Of a DNA stretch of 64,000 bases, positions 28,326 through 40,582 are shown piece by piece. This DNA comes from Hypoxylon rubiginosum. Taxonomy: Eukaryota > Ascomycota > Sordariomycetes > Xylariales > Hypoxylaceae. A program made the translations under genes and the position numbers. The stretch covers positions 1 through 64,000 of the forward strand of contig CADCXA010000066.1 in NCBI GenBank assembly GCA_902806565.1. Reading direction: 5' to 3'. Under the pieces are notes generated by a model that made no database searches, was not told the DNA's origin, and worked only from the letters and a program-made list of their open reading frames with translations. Numbering within the stretch: the first letter of the stretch is position 1; the number at the start of each line of letters is the position of its first letter.

Positions 28326-30230
28326 AAAAGATTAAAAATTAAAAAAAAATATTTAAATAATATTAATAATATTTAATTATAATATAATATATTTTAAATT
28401 AAAAAAAATAAACTTAATATTTTAAAATTTAATTTAAATATTACTTTTTATAAAAAAGCTTATAAATATTTTATAAAATATAAAAAAGAAATTCTTTTTT
28501 ATAATATATAAAATATTTTATTATATAAAATCTTTAATTATATAATTATAAATATATTTAAAAACAAAAAAAATTATTATATTAAAAAATTAAAACTTAT
28601 AAAATAAATAAATAAATATATAAAAAATAATAATATTATAATTATAATATATTTTTTTAAATTTTATTAAATAGTAATTTTTATAATTATTAAAAATAAA
28701 AAAACGTTTTATATTTTTTATATATCTTTTTATATATTTATTAAAATATTTAACTTATTTTATATTTTTTTTATTTATAATTTAATTATTATTTAAAATA
28801 AAAATAACGTAATTAAATAAAAATTTATTATTATAATATTAAAATAATTTTTATTTATAATAATAATAAAAATAAAAATAATATAATTATTAAAATTAAT
28901 AATTTAAATAATTATAACTTATTTTTAGTTATTAAATTATATTTTATAAAATTTATTACATTTTTTTAAACTAATAGTAATTATAATTATAAAAATTATA
29001 TTTATTATAAATTTAATTTTATTAAAATTATAAATATTTTCTTTTTATATATTATATTTTATAATTATATTATTTATAAACACGAATTATTTTTAAAATA
29101 TATTAAGACTTTTATAAAAAACTTTTAAATAATTAATTTTTTAATTAAAATATATATAAAATAATAATTATTATTTAATAAAATTTTTTATTTATTATTT
29201 ATTAATTGTTTTTTTTATTACACTTATAAAATAATATATTAATTATATTTTAAATATTATAAAAACGGGGAAAAAATATTTAAATATTTAAATTAAAAAT
29301 ATATAATTTTTATATAATTAAAATAATATTATATTATAATTATTTATTATTAAATTTATTATATAATATAAAAAGTTAAATAATATATATATATATAATT
29401 TTTATAAAACTAAAATATAAATTTTTATAAATAATTTAAATTATTAGTTATATTTTTAATTTATTAAATATATAAAATATATTATAATTATAAAAATATA
29501 TATAAATAAAAATAAAAGGTTAAATTAAAAAAAAAAAAATAACGAGCTTATTTAAATAATAAACTTATTTTTAATATTATAATATTATAAATAATAAAAA
29601 AGTTTTAAATAAATAAATTTAAAATTATATTAAATATTTTAAATAAAAATTATTTATAAATAAATTATATAAATAAATATATATATTATTTACTTTAAAT
29701 TAATTTATATTTAAATAAAATAAAACTTTTTTAAAAAGTTTTTAAAAAACCGTTAAAAATATAATTAAATTATATATATAAATAAAATATATTTAAATAT
29801 TTAAATTTTTAAATTTTTATTTTTAATATAAATTATAATATAATTTTTAATAATATTAATAAAAAAACTTTTAATAATTTAAAATATAAAAATTTATTAT
29901 AAATAATAAAATATAAAATATAAAAATATTTTTATTATATATTTATTTTATAATAAATAAGTTTATTATATAAAAAATAATAAAATATATTAATAAATTT
30001 TAATATATTAACTTTTATTTTTATATAAATATAACTTTTATATTTTTAATTAATTAATTTAAACTTAGTTTTTATTTAAATTTAAATTTAAAAATAATTA
30101 AATTAAAAAAAGAAAAACTTTTTTTAAAACTAAGCTATATTATAAATATTATTACGGTATTACGATAAATTTTAAGCAAAGGATTTAAGTTAAAAAATAA
30201 AAGCTACTGTAAAAATGTTTTTTTAATTAA
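28326..30230. repeat. Right edge of the AT isochore
   Basis: RIP-like A+T-rich DNA without a readable gene. Conversion weakens in the last 120 bp (TTACGGTATTACG and then ordinary sequence), and normal composition starts at about 30,230. The stop codon of the first euchromatic gene lies only 60 bp further on. Confidence 0.6.
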
Positions 30231-30289
30231 TAATTATGAAATTCCCTACTTCTAAAAGAGCTCCTGTTCACTATTCTTTAATTAGTGTC

Positions 30290-33200
30290 CTAAAATCCCC
30301 ATTGCTTACACCAGTGCTTCATCATCTGTGGTGTAATTACCGTCGTAGCCTGTAGAGTCGGACTTCGGGCCGCAGTCTTCTGCGTATCGAACACGACAGG
30401 TTCGTCTGCGGCGGCAGACATGGCCCGCAAGGTATCGAGCAACTTGAGTCCCGGGTTCTGGTCCCACCCTCTGCGTGTGCTGCTCTTCTCGAGCCTAGCG
30501 ACCCACTCACGGAAGCTGACGAGCTCAGGGATACGGTCTTTTCCGTAGAACTCCTGAATTGCTTGTGCTACCTGGGTCCACGGGACGGCCGTTGGGTTGA
30601 CTACGTGAAAGTAACCATTGATATCTTTAGCTGGTACCTTTTGCGATATGCCTGCAATTTCAAGCACTGAAGCTGTGCTCCTCTCTACGGGGACCCAATC
30701 GACACGGGTCAAACGCGCGAGGTCGCTGGGGATAGCCTTGAGGTACAGGCTGCTAGCAACGATGGAAGGGATGAGCTCGTGTTCCGCCCAGCAGCCGGCG
30801 TCAGCCTCCGGGCCGGCAATCTGGCCGATACGAATGATTGCAGCTGGGAAATCTCCAGACTTCCCAGCATCCTCGATAATGAGGCTCCCGATCATCTTGC
30901 TCTGTCCGTAGCCAATTCCAGCGAGCGCCATTTGCTCGAGTCTTACTTCGGGTACGGGTCCGTCCTTGCGTGAAACCCACCCATCCGCAGTTCCCACTGA
31001 GGAGATAAAGACGACAGCGACTCTCTTAGAAGCCCCGGAGGCGAACTTGGCAATGTTGCATAGCCGCTGAAATTGAGGTTCGAACGACTCGAGTGGGATG
31101 TTGAAGTTGACTGGCCAGGCATTATGAATGATTCGATCCGTGTCTTCGAGCAGTTCATTATAGACTGCTAGACTCAACCCGAAATGTGGCTGGGACAGAT
31201 TTGCGTGCAGAAGAGTAGTCTTCGATCCGTCGTAGGGACTGACCAAGCCACGTTCCTTCATCGCTTCTAGCTGCTTCTTTGCTCCGCCATCTTCTGCCCT
31301 GTTAAGACAGACGACTTTCTTGACAACCGGGCTCTTGATGAGGAGATCTAGCAAGTAACATCCCAAGTTTCCAGTCGAGCCGGTGAGGATGATCGTCTGA
31401 CCCTCATCGAGCGGGTCTCGACGGCCACCCCTAGCTTTTGGGATGTCTTTTACATGCTTCTTCCAAAGAGCTTCCATGGTCTCGGTATCGTAGTCATCAA
31501 CTTCAACCGCTGACTCAGGTCCTTCTCGAAGCATCGAGTAGATGCTAGCGGCCAAGCGACGTAAAGTTGGGTTGCTGTAGACAACTCGCGTAGTTATATT
31601 GACGTGGTGACCGGCAGCTTCAAGGCTAGACCGCAATAGATGGGACGCATTCATAATCTGCAAAGAGTCAATTCCCGCGAAGAAGAATCCCGTATCTGGA
31701 TCAAGATTTTTCCCATTGGGCCCAAGTCGAGTTTGGAACACTTCTCTGATCGAGTTCATCAGCGCATGCTCCGATTCCACGTTGATAGGGACTATATCCG
31801 TGTCTAGGATTTCGTCTGCCTTTTCGTAGAGCCGATCAATTTCGGCTCTGTATAGTTTCACCGTACTAGCTCTTTGAATTGCCCCTTTGCCTCCGCGGGG
31901 GAGAGGTTTACGGGGGTTTGAGAGCATAATGAATCGGCGACCTATTTGCCCATGAGCTACAGTTACCTTGTTGACCTCCTCTACAGATGGCCAAATACTG
32001 TCTAGCAACTGCTGCTCTTCATTGTCATTCTCAGGCTGCTTATGGGGCTCAACCAACAATCCAGCTTGGGAGCGGCCAGAACCAATTACTAGAGCGCCCT
32101 TAACCAGCGGATGTTGCTCAACTTGTTCTTCGATAGTTACTGGGTTGAGCTTCTCACTATTGGAGAAGACAATGATGCCTATTAAAATAAAGATGGGTAA
32201 GTAATTATGGACATCTAGAACGTAAGGAAATGAAAAAATAGGGTAAATAAATTCGAGGAGTTGCATACCATCTGACCGCCCAGCATAGACCCAGTAATCC
32301 GGGAGAGTGGGATGCGGCTTGAAAAGATCTCCAGTATCGTATTCGTCGATGTCTGGAAACGTGTAGAAGCAAGCTTGATAGCCTGGATGTCCGCCTTTGC
32401 GGACAAGTACCAGCCGGTATGCTTCATCTTTGTCGACTATCTCTTTTCGCCATTCGGCGCCGAAAGTGTCCGAGTCGATCAAAAAATCTGAGATCCCTTG
32501 AGTTAGCCAAAGCATTGTATAGAAAACTGTTGGAGAATAAAGCATGGGGTCTGCGTTGGTGGGCACTCACACTGCCACAGGCTGGGATTGGAGTGCACGT
32601 AGGTCGGGGGAGGACTGAATCTAGAAAGATGTTAGTCTTAGGTACCTAAACAATCTGGCTTGTTTCTACAATTGACGTACTCTGTGGCCCCAAGGGCATT
32701 CATCAGTTTCACACCACTGTTTGATAGAATGTCACCAGCCTCCTTATTCAAGCTGCCTACTTCTGAATTAGATGTGTAAACAAGATGGATATAGAGGGTA
32801 GTGTCGACATACCGCCACCGAATGTTACCATCTCCAGTTTCGACAACACTTTGATATAGTGGTCACTTCGACTAATTTGTTCTAGAATCATGGGCCTAAA
32901 GAGATGTCAGGCATCTGTGCGAATATAAGGGGTACACCTCAACTAGGGGTAGGTATGTAAAGAGTACTTACGCTAGCAGGATTCCCTCAACGTCAAGATT
33001 ATCGAGACATTCAACTACCAAGTCCGGAGACAACAGCCGATCCACAATTCCGAATGCAACAGGGTTGCTCCAGTAGATAGCTCTCGCCAGGAAGAGGTAT
33101 ATCCCCCCTGCGTGAAATAGAGGAACTAGATGGTGTCAGCGGAAGTGAACTATTTCGCTATATAGATCAAAGGCCACACCTACATGGCGCAAATTGTCTT

Positions 33201-34049
33201 TTTGGTCCCTCAGACCATACTCGGATGGAGTTTGGGAGCCCCTTAAAGTCGGGAAGGAGATGATGAGAATCACTGATGGCTAACATGCCCTGTAACAGAG
33301 GTGAGTCGTAGGTAGCTTAGGTATACGGAAGGAACATAAAGTCTATGTTGAGAAACACCCTCAGTGAAAGACTGGAAGAGATTAGATACTGACATGCCTG
33401 ATCACTACTGGCTTTGGAAGTCCAGTACTTCCACTCGTATGCAATACAACAAAGGGGTCCCATTCTGCCTGCTCGAAGGTTTTGCCGTATGGAAAAGGCT
33501 CCGCCTCGTGGGAAGACAACCAGCTGTCCAACGGTCCAGCCTCTATAACAAGCATGTTCCGTTTATCGAGCCACGGTCGTACCACTTCTCGGTGTGAGTC
33601 TGGGAAGCATATAAATCGACAATCGGTCTTGTCGAGGAGATTCATCTGCGCGTCATTCGAGTTGCGAGGAGATACAAACAAGGCCTACTTCAGCGTCAAC
33701 CAGACACCCAATTAACCTTAAGTGCCTATTGATGATATCTCACCTTATATCCGGCTTTAACTGCGGCGACCAGTATGATAACGTAGCGCGCATCATTTGG
33801 ACCGATATACGCCAGCGTTGGGATGATACCTGAAGGTGGTAATCCACACTTTTCAACGATTAGGCGTGCGACATGGTTGATGGCGTTGGAATATTCCTTG
33901 AATGTAATCTGTCTCCAACCATCTTCTGGTTTCGATGATCGTGGGATTGAAAAGCATTCCCGCCGAGGATCCCTTTGGGAAATCTCATCAATAACATGAG
34001 GAATGAGACGACGCCCAAAGTCTTGTCTGCCGGCTGCTTCGTCCTGCAT
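30290..34049 (-). CDS. NRPS-like A-T-R carboxylic acid reductase
   Basis: Minus-strand gene with nine exons: 34,049-33,744, 33,684-33,394, 33,289-33,184, 33,125-32,972, 32,895-32,813, 32,762-32,681, 32,620-32,571, 32,496-32,269 and 32,178-30,290. All joints keep frame with GT-AG introns and give 1,062 aa, the usual size of fungal adenylation-thiolation-reductase enzymes. The adenylation domain has the A3 motif LHTSGSTGLPKP (183-194), LFHAGG, a GATE motif, TGD and GEKLNPV-like SEKLNPV. The thiolation domain has FAGIDSLQI with the phosphopantetheine serine near 605. The terminal thioester-reductase domain has TGSTGNLG (699-706), Ser 827 and the catalytic pair Tyr 857/Lys 861 (YGQSK). Such enzymes activate a carboxylic acid as adenylate, load it on the carrier arm and release it reductively with NADPH, usually as an aldehyde. 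The substrate cannot be read. No condensation domain is present. Confidence 0.9.
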
Positions 34050-37000
34050 TTCGGCTAATGTTGTTGTCGCTGTTTCTCAAAGAATCTAGTTTTATAAGAG
34101 AAGCTTGGGTTCATAATAGGTAGAAAGATAGTTTCATGAAAGATAAGTGAGAGGAAGCCAGACCATTTGTTTCCAACCTAAATCTACAATGTTAGTTAGG
34201 CATTAGCACTGTGGCGCCTTTCTCCCTTCACTAACGTAGTGCATGATCAATTAGTATGAAGCCCCTTACGTCAACTTCTTTGTTTGCCCTTTGTTAGACG
34301 ATGGGCTCTGTGGATGGAGCACTGGCGATACTAGATTGCGTAGCCTTGTAGATTCTCCTTTACCTCAGGTCTAATCCAAACCTTGTCGGTATGGAACATA
34401 ATCTCTACTTGGAGATATATTTAGGACTTTAGTGTTACATGCGAGTGTCGTCTAGCATATGGTTTAGAGATTGGAACGAAATGTTATAGGTATGTCAACG
34501 GAAAATAACAGGCTCACACAAGGAAGCAAGGGGAAAGTGCCTACCAACACGACCTGATCTAGCACTCTTTAAGAAAGGATTGGCAGGTAGCTAATCAGTT
34601 TATGTACTTACATACGTGTAGGCATGCGAATAATCGCTTGAAATTGTTCAGGGCGCTGTTAGACAGCATGGATATCAAGCCTCGTGAGGTATGGAGGTAA
34701 CTGGTCGCCCATAGATTTCAAATATGTATTTAAATATACCTTCTCGCCGCGTATACGATGGTTATACCTTACGACGTAGCTGTTTACCTGGGTAAGGTTC
34801 CTGAAACACCTCAAGCTCGTTCTAGTAGTAGCTACGATTTTGAGCCCTCATACAGTGACGTCGCTGTACGAAAATCCGGATAAATTCACAGTACGGTAAG
34901 TGTTGTATTTGATTTTGTTCGACATGGTTTGATAATCACCTTCTAGGAGCATTAGGTAACTCAAACCTCAAAATACATTAAATCTATTCCCAAAAATGTG
35001 ATAGTTGCGGCGTTGCATCATTTTTGGCACTTGAAGATATCGAAAAAAAAAAAAAAAAAACCCCTATTAGAGACCTTGAGCCTTACTCTTCGGCTTCAAA
35101 TCTTAAACATCGAACGCAGGTAACAAATATTATTCCGTCCATGCTAACATATTGAATCTTAGCTCTAATTTTACTCCAAGCATCAGTTACATGCCCTAAC
35201 CAAGAACCAATCCCAATCCAAAGATGTGAGAGCTCGATTTTGTTAGACAACTGGCTATTATTATAAGTACAGCAATTGCATATCATTGTAAAAAGTTCAT
35301 TGTCGCTGTTCATCATTGGATGTATGTGGAGGAGGTGGGTGGCAGAACTAACCCCTTTTCAAAGAGCTTACGATAATTAAGGCACATTGTCCAACAGGTC
35401 GCATTGATCCTGCTCCAGAGTACTTAAATGCATACAGGCCAAAGCTAATAATTATGGCATTAGCCAAGCATCATGTAGGTAGAAATTACAATTTAGGCGT
35501 TGAATGTCATTGCGCAAATATCCACATGTAGGATGAAGAGAGGATTCTGGAAGAGTCAAACCTCTTCGTACAAACAGCGTCGTGGATATTGCTTCATGCT
35601 CAGCCTGACATAGTCAAAAGCTAACAGAAGGAGCCCTGGGTTTCCGTTTTAAATATCTTCATATGGGGTTCAGTTCTCTCAAGTATAACTTCCACGACAC
35701 GACCATTTCATTTCCACAGTTGTATTACTAGGAGGTAAACATCATCACACACCTGCGTCAAAGTGAGTCTTTCAGATATATCAGCTTGGCTATTAAACAT
35801 AACTCTAGTAGCGGGCACAATTCATGGCGCTCTTATACGCGGAGAGGATGCAGATAGGAAATTCAGGCGCCGCGAAATAATAGTACGGTAAGATAGATCG
35901 CCAGGAGGCAGCGTAGTCGAGCTGCCTAAACACATTTCGTAACCAACGAGGGCCCAGCGAGAACGACTGGGTCGCATACTAAGCCGCTCGTGTTAGTTGC
36001 GAAGATTAGTTCGGTCAGATACCAACTAACCTACGACCGTAAGTACACTCCCATTTTGTTAAAGTTGAGTCGTCTGCTCCCTTTAGCCATCCTTGTAGCT
36101 CTCTTAACCTTCGTAAATTTATCATCACTTATCACCCTACAGATACGAGAAACGCTTGCTGACCGCATTAGTACAGTTCATTATAACGAGACGCCGAATC
36201 CCCGGGCGATCGGGATGTCCGGACGGCCAGGCGGGTACTCTGGTAACGTACGGCTATAGTGAACGGACGATACCCGGATAGTTAAAATCTACGGTTCCGA
36301 ATCATCAAGGTCTCAGTGATGGATGCAACACATTCACCATATCAATACACCGTTGCCGATCTGCGAACCAGCAACATGTATGAGAATGACTTTAGTGTAA
36401 AGTAGTCGCTATGGGCGTGCGTCGATAACAAGGGCGTTGGCTTCAAAGGGGCGTATTTCTAGACCCCGGACTCTAGCGGTGAAAAGATGACGGCTTGACT
36501 TTGGCGGTTTTTGTCAAACAGTGAGCCCATCAGCTTATTGTAACGGACCTCTCGGTTCTATCAACAAGAGGAGTAACGATGCTGTGGCCGAGGTTGCCTA
36601 ACCAATTGATTCAATTGATTGGTAGACACCTGTCTTTGAATTAGGTAATTAAAGAAGGTCTTATGCTTCCGGAATTATACCAGTAGGCTACTGGGGCATC
36701 TATATGGGGAATTCGGTGGCTCGCCCCGATCCGTTCGGGTCTCATTTCGCGGGGGCGGAGCCCAGAAGTGGATCCGAGATCACCACTCCGACCTCGTGAC
36801 CGGGTAATACGAGAATTGGCGTTCGTATTTGCTATGATCGTGACCGATGGCCATACGATCGTACAAGTGCCCATTGCTATTAGCAACACGATGCGTTGAC
36901 ACGTAATTTGGGTAACGGTGTATGTATAGGTCAGGTACCTAACATATACCTCCTCTATCCTATATAAGTCATGTCCACCTTGACTACTTTCTGGTTCATT

Positions 37001-37105
37001 CCTCTGTCTTCACCAACACCTAATTTAATAAGGATATCTTAGCTCCCGACCACATTCGCTACTCAGACATCCATACCTATCACTTAATTCACCAATCCCG
37101 CTAAA
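34050..37105. other. Intergenic, no supported gene
   Basis: Three kilobases without a convincing gene. There is an 18-A run at 35,043-35,060. From about 35,880 to 36,910 the base use becomes even and CpG-rich, unlike the flanks, with only short ORFs lacking motifs. Within it CAATTGATT is repeated in tandem near 36,603-36,620, framed by CCAA and TTGG. The last 150 bp are the promoter of the secreted-protein gene, with a TATA-like TATATAAG near 36,961. Confidence 0.5.
36961..36968 (+). promoter_or_regulatory. TATA-like box of BYS1-type gene
   Basis: TATATAAG stands about 145 bp before the ATG at 37,106 and is followed by a pyrimidine-rich leader with CTTCACC and ATACCTATCAC stretches. It is the best core-promoter candidate for this small secreted-protein gene. 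Assignment is from sequence resemblance and position only. Confidence 0.45.
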
Positions 37106-37743
37106 ATGAAGTCTTTCACCACCATCATCGGCGCTGCCCTCGCCGCCACCAGCGTCTCTGCCCAACAGGCTGTTGTCAAGAACAACTGCCCGAACACCGT
37201 CTACGTTCAGTCGTTCCCCTACGACGGCAGCGCCGCTGGACCTCTGACCACCTTGACGTCCGGCCAGACCTTCTACGAAGCCTTCCGTCCATCCGGCTCA
37301 GTCAGTCCCGCCCAACCTTCTCGAGGCCGCTAGAATGAAGTAAGCTGACCGCATATACAGACCGTCAAGATCGCGACCACCAAGACCCTCTCCGGCCCGC
37401 TGTTCTTCGGCTACTCGTTCAGCTCGAGCCCAGACTACGCCTACTGTGAGTACACTTCCACTGGGTCCATGTTGACATTAACCAAGCTAACACACCCTTC
37501 TCTCTAGACGAGTTCAGCACGTAAGTTTTACTGGTCCGCACGTGGCCATTTCCTGTTCGCTAACGTTCTCGTAGGGAGTGGGGAAACCCGTTCGCCAACT
37601 CGCACAACACCTTGGGTGCTGGCGATGGTTGCGAGTCTTTCGACTGCGCTGCCGGCCAGGCCGGCTGCTACAGCACGCCGTCACTCAAGAAGGTGTACGG
37701 CTGCCCCCAGCCCGTTGATTTGGAGGCACAACTCTGCGCCTAG
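37106..37743 (+). CDS. BYS1-type small secreted protein
   Basis: Four exons, 37,106-37,300, 37,361-37,445, 37,508-37,520 and 37,575-37,743, join in frame to 153 aa. The third exon has only 13 bases. Residues 1-19 form a signal peptide ending SVSA. The mature part starts QQAVVKNNCPNTVYVQSF, carries a TLTSGQTFYEAFR-like stretch and six cysteines, five of them in the last 40 residues. This matches the fungal Bys1/antigenic thaumatin-like family as I know it (N-terminal V-x-N-x-C, central PGG-like turn, length near 150). The family is secreted and often found in pathogens or in yeast-phase cells; its biochemical role is not established. The gene is divergent from the NRPS-like gene, with 3 kb between them. 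Confidence 0.8.
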
Positions 37744-37956
37744 GTTGAGGGAAGATTATAGTATAAAAGAGCTATATAGTTAGTTACTTCTTAATTGTAT
37801 TACTAATACCGTCGGTCTAGACGAACCGCTGTCGTTATGATTGTGGCCCTGGGACGTTATGGGCCCTGGAGCATCTGTGCTGTAGTGAACCTTGTAGCCT
37901 TGAAATTACCCGCCGTCGTTTGGTCTCACCTCCCCTTGGAAGAGCTTGTAAAATCC

Positions 37957-38946
37957 CTACTTCAATTGCTCGAAGCGCTCTTTTTCCTCGTCTCCTCTCG
38001 CCAGGTAATCCACGGTCCAGCGCCAGAGATCTTCCTGCTTCGCCTCGTCGTAGCTGACCTCGCTCGTCTTGATGGGCTTCGAGCCTTCGAAATACTTGCC
38101 ACCTTGGCCCTTCGCATCCGGACCGACCGCGAGGCGCGCCAGGTTGGCCCCGGACTCCCGCGCGGTGTGAATGTTCGGAGACATCAAGAGTCGCATTAGC
38201 GGCAGGAGCCTCGGCAAGATGTGCATCCAGACGAAGCGTGCGGGGGCGCTAGCCTCCCGCGCTAGTCCCGTGCCGGGCATCAGTCCCGGGTCGAACGCCG
38301 TCACGGTGATGCCGCGCCCCGCAGCGTTCTGCTGCTGCTGCTGCTGCTGCTGAAGCCGCCGGTGCAGCGCGTACGTCCATAGCACGTTCGCAAGCTTGCT
38401 TTCGGCGTACCGCTGCCGGCCCGGATTGCCGGCCGAGGCCGAAGTCGGGTGCGCGAGTTCCTCGGCGCTGATGTACGCCGGCTTGGGGAAGCCCGTACCC
38501 TTGGTTTGCTCTGGATCGTGGGTGCCGCTGGATGTGACGATGACCCGTGCTTCGGGTGCGAGGTAGGGGACCAGGAGGTAAAAAAGTAATGCGTGTCCGA
38601 CGTGGTTGATGGCGAAAGTTGATTCAAGACCGTCGACGGTTTTACTGACGGGCCCGGGGAACTGCAGGCCGGCATTCAGGAGGAGGGCTTGAATTGGTAG
38701 ATGATTGTTCGTCGCCCAGTCCTCGGCGTATTGGCGGACGTTCTGTAGGTTAGAAAGATCTAGCGGAATGTATATCGTGTTGGTCTGGCCGAGCTTCTTG
38801 TTGATGGTATCGGCGGCATGTTCCCGGTCTGAACGTGATGAAATCACGACTAGGTACTCGGGATGTGCCCGCGCAATCTCGAGGGCAGCGTAGTAGCCAA
38901 GATTAATGGTGCCACCTGTGATGATGACTGAGCCCTTGTAAGACAT
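37957..38946 (-). CDS. Short-chain dehydrogenase/reductase
   Basis: A single uninterrupted frame of 329 aa. The Rossmann nucleotide site is TGGTINLG (10-17), Asp 63 with LS follows strand three, NAG is at 91-93, a serine pair at 139-140 and the catalytic Tyr 180-x-x-x-Lys 184 in YAESK. A basic residue pattern (SSRSDRE, 36-42) after the second strand suggests NADP(H). The layout (long loop between Ser and Tyr, C-terminal helix after the Rossmann core) resembles 3-ketosteroid reductase or WW-domain-oxidoreductase-like fungal SDRs; the substrate is unknown. Residues 199-206 are eight glutamines coded by a CAG run, located in a surface loop. It converges on the BYS1-like gene, with 213 bp between the stops. 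Confidence 0.88.
   Translation of the reverse strand: MSYKGSVIITGGTINLGYYAALEIARAHPEYLVVISSRSDREHAADTINKKLGQTNTIYIPLDLSNLQNVRQYAEDWATNNHLPIQALLLNAGLQFPGPVSKTVDGLESTFAINHVGHALLFYLLVPYLAPEARVIVTSSGTHDPEQTKGTGFPKPAYISAEELAHPTSASAGNPGRQRYAESKLANVLWTYALHRRLQQQQQQQQNAAGRGITVTAFDPGLMPGTGLAREASAPARFVWMHILPRLLPLMRLLMSPNIHTARESGANLARLAVGPDAKGQGGKYFEGSKPIKTSEVSYDEAKQEDLWRWTVDYLARGDEEKERFEQLK
38327..38353 (-). repeat. CAG/CTG microsatellite in coding sequence
   Basis: A CTG run on the plus strand reads as eight consecutive CAG glutamine codons inside the SDR gene. It lies between the catalytic helix and the next strand. Such runs vary in length by slippage, so it should be polymorphic between strains. 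No function is implied. Confidence 0.85.
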
Positions 38947-39820
38947 ATCTGGGTAAGAAAAGAATTCTAAGTAAGGGTATACAAGTAATAGGGGAATATT
39001 GGAAGATCAAATAATGGGTTTCGAAATTGAGTTACTGTACAAGATGCACTCTATATTCTGTCGTTATGATGAGCGAGGCATGGTAGGCGAATGGCTACCT
39101 TTATATACCTCCCTACCTCCTACCTAGGTAGGTACCTGAGGTAGGTAGGTATTTCGTCGCTGTATTTCATGTCGGCTCAACGTGCAACTATCACCATTTC
39201 TACCTATGTTATCTCCGTTAGACGGTGCAGACGGGGCCGTCCGGGAGCCGCTCAGCTTGGGTCCAATTTTATGTTGCGTCGGGATTTAGGGGATATAGGG
39301 GTTTTATTAGTAGCTGAACGTCTGGGCGGACACCGCGGGATCCGAGCTACGCGGCCACCCATCTGCCTGTAATTCGCCATCCATCATTTTGAACGTCGTG
39401 CCGATGACAGACTTATTTTTATTAGCCAATAAATGTCAAAGTCGCAAAGCCGATGTCCTCATCAGAGCAATAAATTCATATTGGCTGGGTTCTTGGGACT
39501 CTGTTGATGCCAGAAGGGAGATTGGCTTTTTTTTTTTTAAGTCCCTCAGGTCCTAGAGAATTATTTAATGACTCTAACGGGGTGGATGACTAAGAGTATC
39601 TATTAGATACATATACAAATCCTCTTAGGCACGTCGATGACGTCGAATTGACTTGCTATGTATTCAGTGAAGTGGGGAGACGATAGATAAATCAACAAAC
39701 CCCTATTCACAGAGCTACCTATTAATTCAATTCAATGGATATCTCAAGGCATCACTTTCTCATTTGCGAAGGAACGACTTGGGACTTCTAGATCATCAAT
39801 ACTTAAATAGCTAGCTGGCC
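38947..39820. promoter_or_regulatory. Intergenic promoter region of SDR and cupin genes
   Basis: The two genes are divergent, so this 0.9-kb stretch holds both promoters. On the minus strand a TATATAA box (39,107-39,101) lies about 155 bp before the SDR start. Near 39,110-39,150 there is a cluster of overlapping TACCTAGGTA/TAGGTAGGTA repeats that can fold back on itself; the same motif recurs near 59,310 and 63,900. A ten-T run lies near 39,530. The short plus ORF at 39,169-39,372 has no protein-like features. Confidence 0.45.
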
Positions 39821-40369
39821 ATGGATCCGAAGATAGCTCCAACGCCCTTGGCTTCTCTTCGTGTTTCTCGTCACTCCATTCCAGCACACGGTTTAATTCC
39901 GAACACCAATATCCAGAACCAGCCTCTTTTTCATTATCACGGGGCTTTTCCTGCTGCGACACTCACCGCATCCTCCGTAGAGTTACACCTCACCTCGGTC
40001 GGCGTCGTGGAACCTCAGTGGCGTTTCACCATGTACAGCACTACTCACTTCCACTCTACTACCCACGAGCTCCTATGCATCACCCGGGGCAAAGCGAAGC
40101 TCTGTTTCGGCGGTGAGGACAACCCGGCAAGGGTAGAGAAGATGGTTGAAAAGGGCGACGTGTTGGTTTTGCCTGCTGGCGTCGGGCATGGGCTGCTGGA
40201 AGATGTCGACGGCGGATTTGAAATGGTAGGCAGCTACCCCAAAGGCTCCAATTGGGATATGTGCTATGGGAAGAAAGGTGAAGAGGCCAAGGTGCAGAAC
40301 ATTTCGAAATTGCCCTGGTTTGAGAAAGATCCCATCTACGGAGAAAAGGGTCCCGTGCTCGAAGTTTAA
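39821..40369 (+). CDS. Cupin-domain protein
   Basis: An intronless frame of 182 aa. The cupin signature is present: His 76, His 78 and Glu 83 in HFHSTTHELL and a distal His 123 in LPAGVGHG, the expected metal ligands of a single beta-barrel. A glycine-rich turn (KGDVLVLPAG) precedes the second motif. The pattern and length match bacterial YjlB-like and fungal RmlC-like cupin proteins of unknown reaction. No signal peptide, so probably cytosolic. The start is the first ATG in the frame, in ggccATGgat. It could modify or isomerise a metabolite of the neighbouring NRPS-like/SDR genes, but that is only positional inference. Confidence 0.82.
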   Translation: MDPKIAPTPLASLRVSRHSIPAHGLIPNTNIQNQPLFHYHGAFPAATLTASSVELHLTSVGVVEPQWRFTMYSTTHFHSTTHELLCITRGKAKLCFGGEDNPARVEKMVEKGDVLVLPAGVGHGLLEDVDGGFEMVGSYPKGSNWDMCYGKKGEEAKVQNISKLPWFEKDPIYGEKGPVLEV

Positions 40370-40582
40370 CAGCGGAAGAGTCGGGAACTCCGGAACAGCA
40401 ACAGCAGAAGCCAACTGCGGTCGTTCTTCTCACTATTTCTTTGTCTCGACCGTCAGCTCAACACTGGAAAAGTGGAACAGAAGCTACCTGGGTATTCGTC
40501 TGTTATTACAGAATCTCTTTGTCGACGGAAGCGATAGATATTTTCTCAATTCGACACGCGGCTCGTGAGCTAACATTTAAGA

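Noticed and set aside
1..30230. CRISPR-like or satellite array in the AT block
   Set aside because: Repeats present are paired LTRs and two short tandem arrays, without regular repeat-spacer structure; the setting is a fungal genome.
36540..36660. tRNA-like start (GTGGCCGAGGTT) near the CAATTGATT repeat
   Set aside because: No acceptor-stem pairing or T-loop GTTC could be completed.
35083..36889. Several 75-90 codon frames between the NRPS-like and BYS1-like genes
   Set aside because: No motif, no plausible splice partner, weak start context and no coding-like composition.
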